64,000 nt of DNA, taken from NCBI RefSeq assembly GCF_050003625.1, contig NC_134398.1, forward strand, positions 88,289,983 to 88,353,982, written 5' to 3'. This stretch comes from Haematobia irritans (taxonomy: Eukaryota > Arthropoda > Insecta > Diptera > Muscidae). Position 1 is the first letter of the stretch. Every line of letters begins with the position of its first letter. Position numbers and translations under genes: made by a program. The notes under the pieces are model-generated. The model searched no databases. It had not been told where the DNA came from and saw only the letters and a list, made by a program, of their open reading frames with translations. This document shows positions 42,418 through 54,488 of the stretch, one piece after another.

Positions 42418-44365
42418 CAAGTATATACGGCCGTAAGTTCGGCCAGGCCGAAGCTTATGTACCCTTGCCATCCACAATCGAATTACTTGAGTTGCGGTAA
42501 CGCTTGCCGATGGCAAGGTATCTTAAGGTATCCTCCTAAGACCGTCTTCTAAATTGTAAGTAAGTCCATACGTGGTATATATTAAATTAAAAAAGACCGA
42601 TTAAATACGTCTATAATTCAGTTTGACAAACTTTTCTATAGAAATAAAATTTTGACAAAATTTTCTATAGATATAAAATTTTAACAAAATTTTCTATAAA
42701 CAAATTTTCATAAAATTTTCTAAAAAGATAAAATTTTGACAAAATTTTCTATAGAAATAAAATTTTGGTAGATTATTTTCGGCTCGAGTGGGGACCATGA
42801 TTATGAATATGGTGGACCAATGTTTGTGTGATTGGAAATCGGCTATATATAACTATAGACCGATATGAACCAATTTTGGTATGGTTGTTAGCGGCCATAT
42901 ACTACACAAATACAAATTTAAGACAAACAAAGTTCGTTTCTCATTTGCTTTTCGCTGTAAGGAAGTGTATTTGGAAGAAAAGTATATACTTTTTTTGATA
43001 AACGTTTATTCTTTTCCAGGATGTAAAAACAATTTCATAAAGACAAACTCAAAAAAAAAACATTGTTTTCTTGCTAATTGCATTTTCCCTCACATCTTTC
43101 TCATATCCACGAGATTTTTTAGTTCTTTACACCTTTTCCTGTAATACCAACAATGTAGAAGAAATTATAAAATTTTATAAATTTTAAAATTTTTTTTTAC
43201 CTTTCGGCTGGACGGTGAATCGAACCGCGGACCATGCACTTTGTAAGCCAACACACTAACCACTGAGCTATGTACCTGTTATGGTCATCAATAGATAAAT
43301 ATCCATATAAGTTATATTTATATAGCATAGCTTGCGGCGCCCACGAACCGAATAAACAAAGTTTATTTAACAGAAACAAACATTTAGTTTGGCACCGTGG
43401 AGCAGTGATTGCTACGTCCGACTTGCATGCCAAGGGTCGTGGGTTCGATCCCTTCTTCGACCAAAGTTTTTTTGTTTTTGTTTTTTTGTTTACATATATT
43501 CCAGATATGTTCGGAAGATTCCGAAAAAATGTTCAACATTACATTGTAGTATATTAAATTTTGAACTGTAAAATATGTCTTATTAAAGACCTAAAGTCAG
43601 AAAAGAACAGTGTTTGATATAAACGAAATGAACTGTGTTGTTGTTTCAAAAATAAATTTTTTTATTGAAAAAATAAAAATTTTGTAACAAACGAATTTAT
43701 TTGGTGATAAAAGTTTAAAATTTTCGAAGCAATTCAAAAAACTCTAACAAAAGAAAAACGTTTTCGGTACACGTTTTCCAAACGTTTTTTTTTCTTTGCG
43801 TGTAACATCACGTTCCAAACGGTTTATATGGACCAATTCTGGCACGGTTGTTAGAGACCATATACTAACACCATGTTCCAAATTTCAACCGGATCGGATG
43901 AAATTTGCTTCTCTTAGAGGCTCCGCAAGCCAAATTTGGGGATCGGTTTATATGGGGGCTATATATAATTATGGACCGATATGGACCAATTTTTGCATGA
44001 TTGTTAGAGACCATATACCAACACCATGTACCAAATTTCAGCCGGATCGGATGAAATATGCAAGCCAAATCTGAGGGTCCGTTTATATGGGGGCTATACG
44101 TACAAGTGGACCGATATGGCCCATTGGCAATACCAACCGACCTACATCAATAACAAAAACTTGTGCCAAGTTTCAAGTCGATGGCTTGTTTCGTTCGGAA
44201 GTTAGCGTGATTTCAACAGACGGGCGGACATGCTTAGATCGACTCAGAATTTCACCACGACCCAGAATGTACCCTCCTTTATGGGTCTTAGAGCAATATT
44301 TCGATGTGTTAAAAAAGGGATTAACAAAGTTAATATACCCGCCATTCTACGGTGGAGGGTATAAA
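42418..44365 (+). repeat. mini-me-like copy 8 (GGCCGAA head), interrupted
   Basis: The head CAAGTATATACGGCCGTAAG with hairpin TTCGGCCAGGCCGAA, an AT-rich run of near-30-bp units (42620-42770: GACAAAATTTTCTATAGAAA), monomers with TATATGGGGGCTATATATAA, and the tail hairpin CCATTCTACGGTGGAGGG. The tRNA-pair element at 42905-43800 is inserted in it. Confidence 0.65.
42905..43800. mobile_element. tRNA-pair MITE relative, copy 2
   Basis: Homologous to 8917-11070 without the interruption. The minus-strand tRNA-like unit at 43201-43275 has B-box complement GAATCGAACC and the A-box region GTAGCTCAGTGG in altered form. The plus-strand unit at 43391-43465 has GGAGCAGTGATTGCTACG and GTGGGTTCGATCCC. The exact ends are blurred by substitutions. 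Confidence 0.6.
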
Positions 44366-44369
44366 AAGA

Positions 44370-44745
44370 AATGTCTTTAAAAACAAAACAAAAACTACGT
44401 TGGTTGTAAATTTTTGTTTCCCGAAAAATAAATAATTTATTACGTGCGATAACTTCTCCTTTATGTGTTTTATTCGCAGTGCAACAATAGCTCCGTTCGA
44501 GAACCCGATAATTTTTGATAATTATTACAAATTTTTACTGGAAGTCGTTCGCTTACACCAAAAAGCCAGTAAAAGAGAGCCGAAGAGAGACTACATTTTG
44601 ACAATTATCAGATAGAGAAATTGCAAGATTTTACTAGAGATGTTTTCCTCGGTTAAATCTTACAATCCATATGTTGCCAGCTGGTTGTTGATAACAAAGG
44701 ACCAGTACAATGTACATGTTCCGCAACTACAACTGGAAGTTAAAA
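44370..44745. other. unassigned sequence
   Basis: Moderate-complexity sequence without repeats shared elsewhere in the window. No convincing open frame. Possibly host DNA. Confidence 0.35.
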
Positions 44746-46163
44746 CAAGTAAGTAAAGTAGAAAGTCGGGCGGGCCGACTATATCATACCCTAAACCACC
44801 GCTACTGAATTAGTAAACATTGTTTGTGGGGTATGAGTGTTATAGGATTGGGAGATAACCCGCATTTGCATATGTAAGAACATTAAGGGGTACATAGTTA
44901 TGGGAGCTATATGTTAGTTGATTCTGAAACTACAGAGTTTGTATGCCACTAATATTGCTTCCATTATTAAAAAAAGAGGAAATCGCCCAATTAGTTTGGG
45001 TAATAAATCCACATTTCTGAAAATAGGGCAATATATTTATGTATAAGCTACATGTATTGCTAAATAGATCGTCTAATACATAAAAAAAATATAAATCTGA
45101 ACCAATTTGGATAATATTTGGCAAGTTTGATTGATACCACAGAAGGTTACCTTGTGCTAAATTTGAGTAAGATCCGATAATAAATGAGGCCTCTATGGTC
45201 AAAAATATGGTTATTAGGGGCAAAATTTTCAAATATACATATATGTGGGAGCTATATGTAACTCTGAACCGATCTTGATAATATTTGACACGTTTGATTG
45301 ATGCAATAGAAGGATATCTTGTGCTAAATTTTAGTAAGATCAGGGTAATAAATAAGGTTATCTTGTTAAAAAAAATAGGGTTATTAGGGCAAATTTTTTT
45401 AAAATCTGGCGAAACATATATATGGGAGCTATATCTAAATATGAACCGATTTGGATGATATTTGGCAGGTTTGGTTGATACTACGGAAGGTTACCTTTTG
45501 CTAAATTTGAGTAAGATCGTGTAATAAATAATGGTTTTATGGCCTGATTTGTGAAAATCGGGCGATACATATATATGTGAGCTATATCTAAGTCTGAACC
45601 GATTTGTATGATATTTTGCAAGTTTATTTGATACCATAGAAGGTTACCTTTTGCTGAATTTGAGAAAGATCAGGTAATAAATAAGAGTTTTGTGGCAAAT
45701 TTGGGAAAATCGGGCGATACATATATATGGGAGCTATATCTAAATCTGAACCGATTTCGATGAAATTTTGCACACTTTAAGGGTGATGAAGAATATTACT
45801 TTGTGCCAAATTTGACGATAATCGGTTAGTAAAAAAGCGCAACGTGACCCTATTTGTCGAAATAGGGCGATACATATATATGGGAGCTATATCTAAATTT
45901 GATCCGATTTCTTCCAAATTCAATAGCGTTCCTCCTCGCACCCAAAAAACACCCTGTACCATATTTCATCAAAATCGGTTAATAATTGCGACCGAAATCT
46001 TGCGAACAACAAATACATGGACAGACGGACGGACACCAAGCGCTAGATCGACTCAGAAGGTGATTCTGAGTCGATCGGTATATATTTTATGGGGTCTAAA
46101 ATCAATATTTCTGGTAGGCACATTTTTTGGCAGATCAAAGTTATTATACCCTGACCATTATAA
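44746..46163 (+). repeat. mini-me-like copy 9 (GGGAGCTATA family)
   Basis: The head CAAGTAAGTAAAGTAG with hairpin AGTCGGGCGGGCCGACT. Monomer landmarks AATCTGGCG, AATCGGGCG and AATAGGGCG lie at 45403, 45556, 45708 and 45861 (153, 152, 153 bp). The GACAGACGGACGGACACC tail is present but the terminal hairpin is damaged (CCCTGACCATTATAAAA). Confidence 0.7.
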
Positions 46164-46179
46164 AATGTCACAAAATGTA

Positions 46180-46977
46180 CACCCTCGAAAAAAATCGCTT
46201 CTCTAACATATGTTCCAAACATATTTTGCAGGAAGCACATATATTATTGGATACCGCCGAAACATTAATATGTTTGTTTTATGTGATCATATTATATGTT
46301 TGGAAGCATTTTGAGTCCAAAAATAGTATATGCTTGGAAGAATTCCCCAAAAAAGATTGTGTTCATTCCCTCACATATTTTTAACTTCCACGAAATTTTT
46401 GAGTTCTTCGCATCTTTTTCTGTAATACAAATATGCTGTTTTTTTTTCAAATGTCTATTTTCTTGGTTCCGAATGTCTATTCTCTTTATTCCGAATACTC
46501 AATCTACTATTCAAATTAAATAATATTTAGACTTAAGCATACCAAATTTTTGGCCATATTATAAAACAGTTTTCCGAAACAACATACAAGCGGTTTCACA
46601 GAAATTGCTCTCATTTCATTCTCTCGCTGTGTTATGTTGATGTCTTTTTATTCAACCCTCCCGGTTTCCATCTCTATTTCTTTCTCTATACTAACTCTCT
46701 CTCTCTCTGTCGCTCTCTGAATAAAGTATCACAACATACATATGTTTACTCGAAATTTGTAAATTTATATATGTTTACATTCACGCATATTATTTTTATG
46801 AAACATTCATGCCCCAAACATAATATATTCTAACATATTAACATATGTGTCGCAAACATTTTGTGTTAGTTTAGGAACATTACATGTTTGCACTTAAATA
46901 TATTGTGTTTAAAAATTGTGCCCGAAACACATTTTGTTTATATCGGAACATATGAAAAACATATTTTTCTAACAGTG
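46180..46977 (-). mobile_element. ATATGTTT-family MITE, short form
   Basis: The ends CACCCTCGAAAAAAATCGC and AACATATTTTTCTAACAGTG have TA at 46178-46179 and 46978-46979. At 798 bp it is the cleanest copy of the short form and provides the empty-site sequence for the mariner at 14680. Confidence 0.82.
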
Positions 46978-46979
46978 TA

Positions 46980-47690
46980 TGTACATATATCCACGTTGCG
47001 ATTTCGATATTTCAGGCAATCATATTCTTTCGTCCAAATATTAAAAAAAAATCTCTAGAAAATGCCTGTATGTGGCCGAAAAATTGATTTTGTGCGTCCA
47101 TACGTTGCCACTGTGGTTTATCCTCCAAATCGAGGAACAAATACTGCGAGGCGTGGGTGGTAGTTGATTGCCACGTATTCAAATATCACAGACATACAGC
47201 AATAATTGCAATTGTTTTGCCACAGAGACCAACATTAGTGGATTATTTTGATTCAACGAGCATTAAATCGTGTGCGAATATGCTAGCATGTGTTTAATTT
47301 GCCAATTTTTAACGCAGCGTCACGTTCGCCTCGCCAATCAAGCGTATATCCATTCATATCTAACATCAAGGATTTGCACAAAATGCACTCATGAATCTCC
47401 GAGCGGGTCAACATATTAAAGTTTTAAAAATGGGTTAGCTGAACAACAACAACAACTAAGTGGGCTTAGGATCATGTGGAAATTTCAACAAAACCTCGTA
47501 ACTAACACCGAATGTTCGGCCAGGCCGAATCTTATGTAACATGGTTTGTATTCGAAAAATGTTCGTACAATTAAACGGTAATTGAGGAATATTTAGGAAT
47601 TGAATAAGATGCTCAAGAAGGCATATGGAATGGACAAAACCTTTTCTGATATTTCGTTGACATATTAAAACAATTGACAAAGGAACAACA
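46980..47690. other. mostly non-repetitive sequence with a mini-me head remnant
   Basis: GAATGTTCGGCCAGGCCGAA near 47511-47530 is a remnant of the GGCCGAA-type head. The rest shows no recognisable gene; 47040-47170 is relatively complex and could be host sequence. Confidence 0.35.
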
Positions 47691-47905
47691 TGAGAGACGG
47701 GGTGGAATTTAAACCAATACTAAATCAATACAATGTCCAAATATACGAGGTCCTAGCACAAAAAGCGCGGTACAAACAGAGAAAAGTTAAGTGTTTTGGA
47801 AACTTCCATCTCTGTTATGAACACATGTTAAATTTTGTATCGATCCGGCAACTCCTTCATATAGAAACAGGTGTTCAAAAAAGACACATCCGCAACTTTT
47901 TTACA

Positions 47906-48432
47906 ATGGAAAAATTAGAAATGCGTGCTGTCATTAAATATTTACATAAAAAAGGTTTATCGGGACAAGAAATTCATAATGATAGGGTGAATGTGTTAGG
48001 TGAAAGTGCTCCTTCATATGCAACAGTAAAAAAATGGGTTGCTGAATTTAAACGTGGTCGTAGAAGCATTGAAGATGAACCACGTAGTGGACGTCCAAAA
48101 ACAGCAACAATAACAGAAATTGTAGCCAAAGTGCATTATATGGTATTAAATGAACGACGAATAAAAGTGCGTGATATTGCTAATATCATGGGCATCTCAA
48201 ATGGTCGAGTCCATTTAATTTTGAATGAAGAACTACAGATGAAAAAGCTTTCTGCCTGATGGGTCCCGCATTTGTTAACAGTCGATCAAAAAGAATGAAC
48301 ATTTCTCAAGCTTGTTTGGATCGTTTTAAGCGAAATAAAATGGATTTTAAGCGTCGTTTCATAACTGTTGATGAGACATGGATCCACCACTATACTCCAG
48401 AGACAAAAGAACAATCCAAAATATGTTTGGAA
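47906..48432 (+). pseudogene. mariner transposase, 3'-truncated and broken
   Basis: The ATG at 47906 begins MEKLEMRAVIKYLHKKGLSG, followed by VKKWVAEFKRGRRSIEDEPR and RDIANIMGISNGRVHLIL, the two helix-turn-helix parts of a mariner of the Mos1/cecropia type. A TGA at 48257-48259 interrupts it, a frameshift follows near 48293, and the first catalytic aspartate is retained (TVDETWIHHYTPE). Homology ends before the second aspartate. TACGAGGTCCTAGCAC at 47744 may be a remnant of the left terminal repeat. Confidence 0.8.
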
Positions 48433-48484
48433 CATAGGGTGTAAATAACAAGTCAGATCTACACAATAAATCCGATTTCCGAGT

Positions 48485-50400
48485 TTTTATACCCTAAACC
48501 ACATAGTGGTTTGGGTATAATAAGTTTGATCGGCCAAAAAATGTGCCTACCAGAAATATTGATTTTAGACCCCGTAAAATATATACCGATCGACTCAGAA
48601 TCACCTCCTGAGCCGATCTAGCGCTTGGTGTCCGTCCGTCTGTCCATGTATTTCTTGTTCACAGGATTCCGGTCGCAATTATTAACCGATTTTGATGAAA
48701 TTTGGTACAGGGAGTTTTTTGGGCACAAGGACGAACGCTATTGAATTTGGAAGAAATCGGATAAAATTTAGATATAGCTCCCCTATATATGTATCGCCCG
48801 ATTTCGACAAATGGGGTCACGTTGCGCGTTTTTGCAAACGCATCGTCACCAAATCGCCAATAATCTTTTCCATCGCCCTTCAAGTCTGCAAAATTTCATC
48901 CAAATCGGTTCAGATTTAGATATAGCTCCCATATATATGTATCGCCCGATTTTCCCAAATTTGGCCACAAAACCCTTATTTATCAACCAATCTGACCCAA
49001 ATTTGGTTAAATGTAGTCTTCTATAGCACTTACTATATGTGCACCGATCTGACCCAAATTTGGCTAAATGTAGTCTTCTATAGCACTTACTATATGTGCA
49101 AAAAATCATCGAAATCGGTTCAGATTTAGATATAGCTCCCATATATATGTACCGCCCGATTTTTCTCAATTTGGCCATAAAACCCTTATTTATCAACCGA
49201 TCTGACCCAAATTTGGCTAAATGTAGTCTTCTATAGCACTTACTATATGTGCAAAAACTCATCGAAATCGGTTCAGATTTAGATATAGCTCCCATATATA
49301 TGTATAGCCCGATTTTCCCAAATTTGGCCATAGAACCCTTATTTATTAACCGATCTTACTAAAAGTTTGCTAGATTCAGTCCTCTATAGTACTAACTATA
49401 TGTGCAAAATTTCATCGAAATCGGTTCAGATGTAGATATAGCTCCCATATATGTATCACCCGATTAGTGGCATACTAACTCCGTAGGTGCAATATCAACT
49501 ATAGCCAGTGTTGCTAGAAGTAGGGGAAATTCCCCATATGTAGGGTTTTTCTAATATTTAGCGTCTTGTAGGGACGTAGGGCCACAATGTAGGACATTTT
49601 CACTCAACATAATTTGTAATAATTTTTACATTTTGGTGGCTCTAGAGAAGGAAATTAGAAGCCGGCAAGGCTTGATCTTTAATAATGTGTGGTAAACTTT
49701 ATTCCTGTAGAAAATTTTGTCAACATTTTATTTCTATAGAACATTTTGTCAAAATTGTATTTCTATAGAAATTTTTTTCAAAATATTATTTCTATAAAAT
49801 ATTTTCTCAAAATGTTATTTCTGTGGAATTTTTTCTCAAAATTATATTTCTATAGAATTTATTGTCAACATTTTATTTCTATAGAAAAATTTCTCACAAA
49901 AATTTGTTTATAGAAATTTTTTCCAAAATTTTATTTTTATAGAGATTTAACAAAAAAGGTTACTAATTTGGGTAGAATTCTACCAACTGTGGCAACCGTG
50001 GTGGTAATACAAATTTATATTCTAAGTTATATACGTTGCATATTCATGTTTTAAGATAATAAAGTACTTAGAACCATTTTTGTTTTGTAAAATTTTTTTA
50101 AATTTAACGAAAAATATAGTAGGGAAAATTGTTTGGGAATGTATGGGAAAGTAGGGGACTTTTTTTTGTCCTTGTAGGGTAAGCCGAACATTTTCCCTGG
50201 CAACATTGACTATGAGCTATAGTCAGATTGACACAAAGCACCCATAGACATGTACCCCTTAATTTTCTGAAATATGTAACTGCGGTTTATCTCCCAGACC
50301 TATATGTTACCCCACAAATGCTTATGATTACTAATTCTGTAATGGTGGTTTAGGGTATGATATAGTCGGCCCCGCCCGACTTTCTACTTTACTTACTTGT
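48485..50400 (-). repeat. mini-me-like copy 11 (GGGAGCTATA family), interrupted
   Basis: In minus orientation, from TATACCCTAAACCACATAGT to GGCCCCGCCCGACTTTCTAC and TTACTTACTTG. Core landmarks AATCGGTTCAGA lie at 48903, 49113, 49266 and 49419; the intervals are 210 (153 plus a 57-bp duplication), 153 and 153 bp. The hAT-like element at 49506-50208 is inserted near its head. A minus-strand frame stays open for 161 codons across the monomers. Confidence 0.7.
49506..50208. mobile_element. hAT-like non-autonomous element (CAGTGTTGC ends)
   Basis: CAGTGTTGCTAGAAGTAGGG and TTTTCCCTGGCAACATTG are inverted ends of the CAGTGTTGCCAG type known from hAT elements. The flanks ACTATAGC and ACTATGAG resemble a decayed 8-bp duplication. 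The interior has an array of about 30-bp units (TTTCTATAGAAAATTTTGTC-like, 49690-49950). Confidence 0.65.
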
Positions 50401-50409
50401 TTTTTTTTT

Positions 50410-51700
50410 TTATTGTAGATAGCTCCACTTATTTTATATCTCTTAGAATTGGCACTGATATTTGAAATGATTACCACAAATACTATTCAGATAAAAACAA
50501 AGCACTTCCGTTCTTTTGAACTTCATTTTGAAATTTTCATTTGTCTTCACGTCCATATTCATTGCTTGCGGCTTGTTTGACAGGGACCAAGCAGTGCATT
50601 CGTAAGACGAATAACTTTCTTTTTGCAGGAGTGGAATAACATAAATGTTCAATTTAATGCTTCTTAGACACAACATCAATATCTCAGTTTATAATGTCGA
50701 AAATGATCCATCGAGGAGGGGGAAGGGCGACCTAGGAACACATATGTCACAAAATGTTTTTTTTTAGCTTCTCAAATGAATTCTCGTACATCTGGAAGAA
50801 TTACATTAAATCGATTCAGCTGTAACTGGAGAAAATTTACCGACAAACACGTGTATGGGTATACGGAACATTGTGGGTGCAAAATCGTGTGCTGTGCAGA
50901 TGCATTCATACCAATCTCACACACGCGTACAAACATCCAGTGGGCTAAATTGCACGGCATCAAAAGGCCTTACGATGGAGATATTCACTTCATAAATATT
51001 CAACAAAAAATCGCAATGTTTTTTTTCATACTTCTTTTATTTCCATCTTAGACGTTTTCACTTTACAATTTTTAATATCTCTTTTAATCTGGAAATTTTT
51101 GCTCCAACTCACAGTGGATCCAAAACGCTGTTTTGGAAATTCTTCTGCAACTTTTGAACAGATATGTTAAATATATCAATATATATTTTTTTCTTTGTGT
51201 GAAAGCTTTTTCCTCTACACTTGCACGTTTGTGGGTCACTTGTGAGTTTCTTGTGAGTCCACGGACTGACCCGTTTGGGTCAGTCCGTGAAAGTTGGGCA
51301 CGTCGGAGGTATGAAATTTTGTGTTAGCTCTAAAATCCATAATTATGAACCGATTTCGAATTTTTTCTTTGACGGATAGAACCCAAACAAAGAAAAAATT
51401 ATGTTCATCCATTCAAAACTTGCAGAATTACTTCGAAATGATTTGGAACCACTGTGCGACTGTGGGAAATAAACCGATCGGCGAAATAACTCCGCATAGA
51501 GAAAATGAATGTTTGTTGCAATCACACTACAGCCTGCAAGTTGAGGTTATCTTCGATTGAATTTACTTAAAATTTTAATATTAAATTTATGACCTCAAAT
51601 AACCATATCGTCCCTAAAGACTTACAATTTACTGCAGACCCGACATTAACCGAATCTGGCCCATTTTATTATCCGCAGCTAATATAGTGAAATTATATAT
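50410..51700. other. mostly non-repetitive sequence, possible host DNA
   Basis: No recognised gene. The open frame 50776-51051 (91 codons, several cysteines, hydrophobic end) has no known signature. A perfect hairpin lies at 51260-51289 (see findings). This is one of the longer stretches not shared with the repeat families. Confidence 0.35.
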
Positions 51701-51754
51701 GTACTAAATGGGATCATCCATTGCGAGGATATGTTCTGGAAGAAAATTATTGTA

Positions 51755-51960
51755 CTGCAAAAAAGTATGCCCGGTTCCAACGATTTTACGTTTACTATAA
51801 TGATTTTGATATTGATTTCGAGTCAAGAAAGCGGAGAAATAAAATAAAGACACATTTAAGACACAATTCTCTTTTAAATTTGAGATTTTGCGTACTTGAT
51901 TCTAGGAACAAAGTCCAATAAAAATGTGCTAACAACAACTTAAATTTCCAAATTTAAATT
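51755..51960 (+). mobile_element. left part of the GCATGCCCGGTTCC-type MITE
   Basis: CTGCAAAAAAGTATGCCCGG after TA at 51753-51754, then GATTTCGAGTCAAGAAAGCG as in 41765-41790. The right half is absent. Confidence 0.5.
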
Positions 51961-52126
51961 TTCTTTCATACACCCAGAAAAAAGTGACCACTTCTTTAAG
52001 TTAAAATTAACTCATTGTGAAGAAAGTTGAACTTCTTATAGCGCCAAAGAAATTTTTATTTGTTTGAACGTTGTGATTTTCGTAGAAATTAGGTAGAATT
52101 AGTTAACATTTTCCTATATTTATGTA

Positions 52127-53469
52127 CACCCTCAAAAAAATCGCCTCTCTAACATATGTTCCAAACATATTTTGCAGGAAGCACATATATTATTGGATAC
52201 TGCCGAAACATTAATATGTTTGTTTTATGTGAACATATTCTATTTTTGGAAGCATTTTGAGCCAAAAATATTATATGCTTGGAAGAATTTTCCCCAAAGA
52301 AGATTGTGTTCATTCCCTAATATAATTTTCACTTCCACGAAATTTTTTAGTTCTTGGCACCTTTTTCTGTAATACAAATAATGTTGAAGAAATTATTCAA
52401 TTTTATAATTTTTAAATTTTACCTTTCTTCTGGACTGAGAATCGAACCGGGAACCATGCAATTTGTAAGCCAACACACTACCACTGAGCTACGTAGCTGT
52501 TATAGTCACCAGAAGACAATTATCGTTATAAGTTACATTTATATAGCATAGTTTGCAGCGCCCACGAGCCCATGCAAACATAACATTATTTAACAGAAAC
52601 ATACATGTGTTGGCAACGTGGAGCAGTGGTTAGCATGTCTGCCGTACATGCAAAGGGTCGTGGGTTCAATCCCTGCTCCGACCAAACACCAATTGTTTTT
52701 TTTTTTAATTTACGCATTTATATTTATACTATATTAAATTTTTATAATGAAACTTCGAAATGTGGGTTATTAAAGATTTACAGTCAGAAACAGTGCTTGA
52801 TATAAACGAAATGAACTGAGCTTTTGGATAAAATATTATTTTTTTTATTGCAAAAATAACAATTTTGTAATAAAAAACTGGTTTTGGTATAAAAGTTTGA
52901 TATTTCGGAAGGAATTCAAAAACTCTAACAAAGGAAGAACGTGGGGTCGAGTATAAACATACATAAATAATTTTATAATATACACAAATTAAATAATATT
53001 TAGACTTAAATTAAATAATATTTAGACTTAAGCGTATAAAATTTTTGGCCTTATCATAAAGCAGTTTCCGAAACAACATATAAGCGGTTTCACAGAAATT
53101 GCTCTCTTTCGATTCTCTCGCTGTGTTAATTTGATATCTTTCGTCAACCCTCCCGGTTTTTATCTCTATTTCTTTCTCTATACTCTCTCTCTCTCTCTCT
53201 TTCGCTCTCTGAATAAAATATCACAACATATATATGTTTACTCGAAATTTGTAAATTTATATATGTTTACATTCACACATATAATTTTTATGAAACATGC
53301 ATGCCCCAAACATAATATATTCTAACATATTAACATATGTGTTCCAAACATTTAGTGTTAGTTTGAGAACATTACATGTTTGCACTTAAATATATTGTGT
53401 TTAAAAATTGTGCCCGAAACACATTTTGTTTATATCGAAACATATGAAAAACATATTTTTCTAACAGTG
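52127..53469 (-). mobile_element. ATATGTTT-family MITE, long form
   Basis: CACCCTCAAAAAAATCGCC at the left and AACATATTTTTCTAACAGTG at the right, with TA at 52125-52126 and 53470-53471. At 1343 bp it is the only uninterrupted long form here. The extra central part starts at the point where the short form reads AATACAAATATGC and contains the tRNA-like pair. Confidence 0.8.
52425..52690. other. divergent tRNA-like pair
   Basis: Minus unit 52425-52498 (B-box complement GAATCGAACC; A-box region GTAGCTCAGTGG) and plus unit 52612-52685 (GTGGAGCAGTGGTTAGCATG; GTGGGTTCAATCCC). Arrangement and spacing are the same as at 16205-16470. Confidence 0.6.
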
Positions 53470-53847
53470 TACCACTATACTACAGAATGAAAAAATTTAA
53501 CTGAATTGAATTCATAAATGGAATGATTTTATTGAACTTTTCTCATTCATTTGGACAAATCTTACTTATTTGTGGTAAACTTTTTACTTCAAACTTAGAA
53601 CTACTTACCTTCGTTTTTAAATACAATTTTATTTATTTATATAGGCAATTTTTTCTGGCCTTGAAATATTAGTATATTATTCCACTATTTCCAATTTCCA
53701 TGTAATCAACTGTAAAACGCATTTTTTCTTCTTCTTGTACCTTTCACTTCACGATTTTGTCCTCCTTTTACAATTTCAATATCTACAAATATAAAAAATC
53801 GTAAACCAATTTTTCCCCAAAAGATTAGCGTCACTGAATGTTACCTG

Positions 53848-54274
53848 CACTCAAAAAAAGTGAACTCTCTATTTTACTAAAGCCAATTTAACTTTATTTT
53901 AGTTCATGGAATTATTATGTTTGAAAAAATGTACACAAATGAAGGATAAAGATTAACTAAATTCGCGTCTTCCACAAAATAGTTCAATATTTCTTTAAAT
54001 TTGTAAATGTTACTACAAATGCGTTCATCATGAACTTCGTATGTCACTAAAGACATTCTTGCAATTTTGAACTCCAATTTTTTCTTCAAACTACAAATTT
54101 TTCTTTAACAAGTGAAAAAACCTAATTATGTCTAATAAATTTTCTTGAATTTGTCGAAAAATATTTACTTATTTTTACGACATCGACGTTTGTTATACTG
54201 CTTAGTTAACATTTTCTCAAAATATTCAAAATTTTCTAAAATTAACAGAAATTTTTCTTCCTGTTTTTTCAGTG
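53848..54274 (-). mobile_element. TA-type MITE (CACT-C/G-AAAAAA ends), uninterrupted copy
   Basis: CACTCAAAAAAAGTGAACTC and CTTCCTGTTTTTTCAGTG are the inverted ends of the family at 1201-1983. The flanking dinucleotide is TG on both sides. 427 bp, no coding content. Confidence 0.65.
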
Positions 54275-54488
54275 TGTTAATTGAAGATTCCAAAATGAAG
54301 ACGAATGAAGGGGTTGTTATTCTGTTGGTGTTTTCTTTCTTTATACACCATCACGAACATAATTTTTTCTCACTAATTTTAAATAACAAATATTTTATAT
54401 ATTTTATTTGTTATTTATTATATTATTTTACTATATTATTTTTTTTACAATCCCTCCGTATACCATAACAACGCGATTCCAACTAAAA

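Noticed and set aside
47456..47680. 74-codon minus-strand frame
   Set aside because: No family signature; it crosses a mini-me head remnant (GGCCAGGCCGAA).
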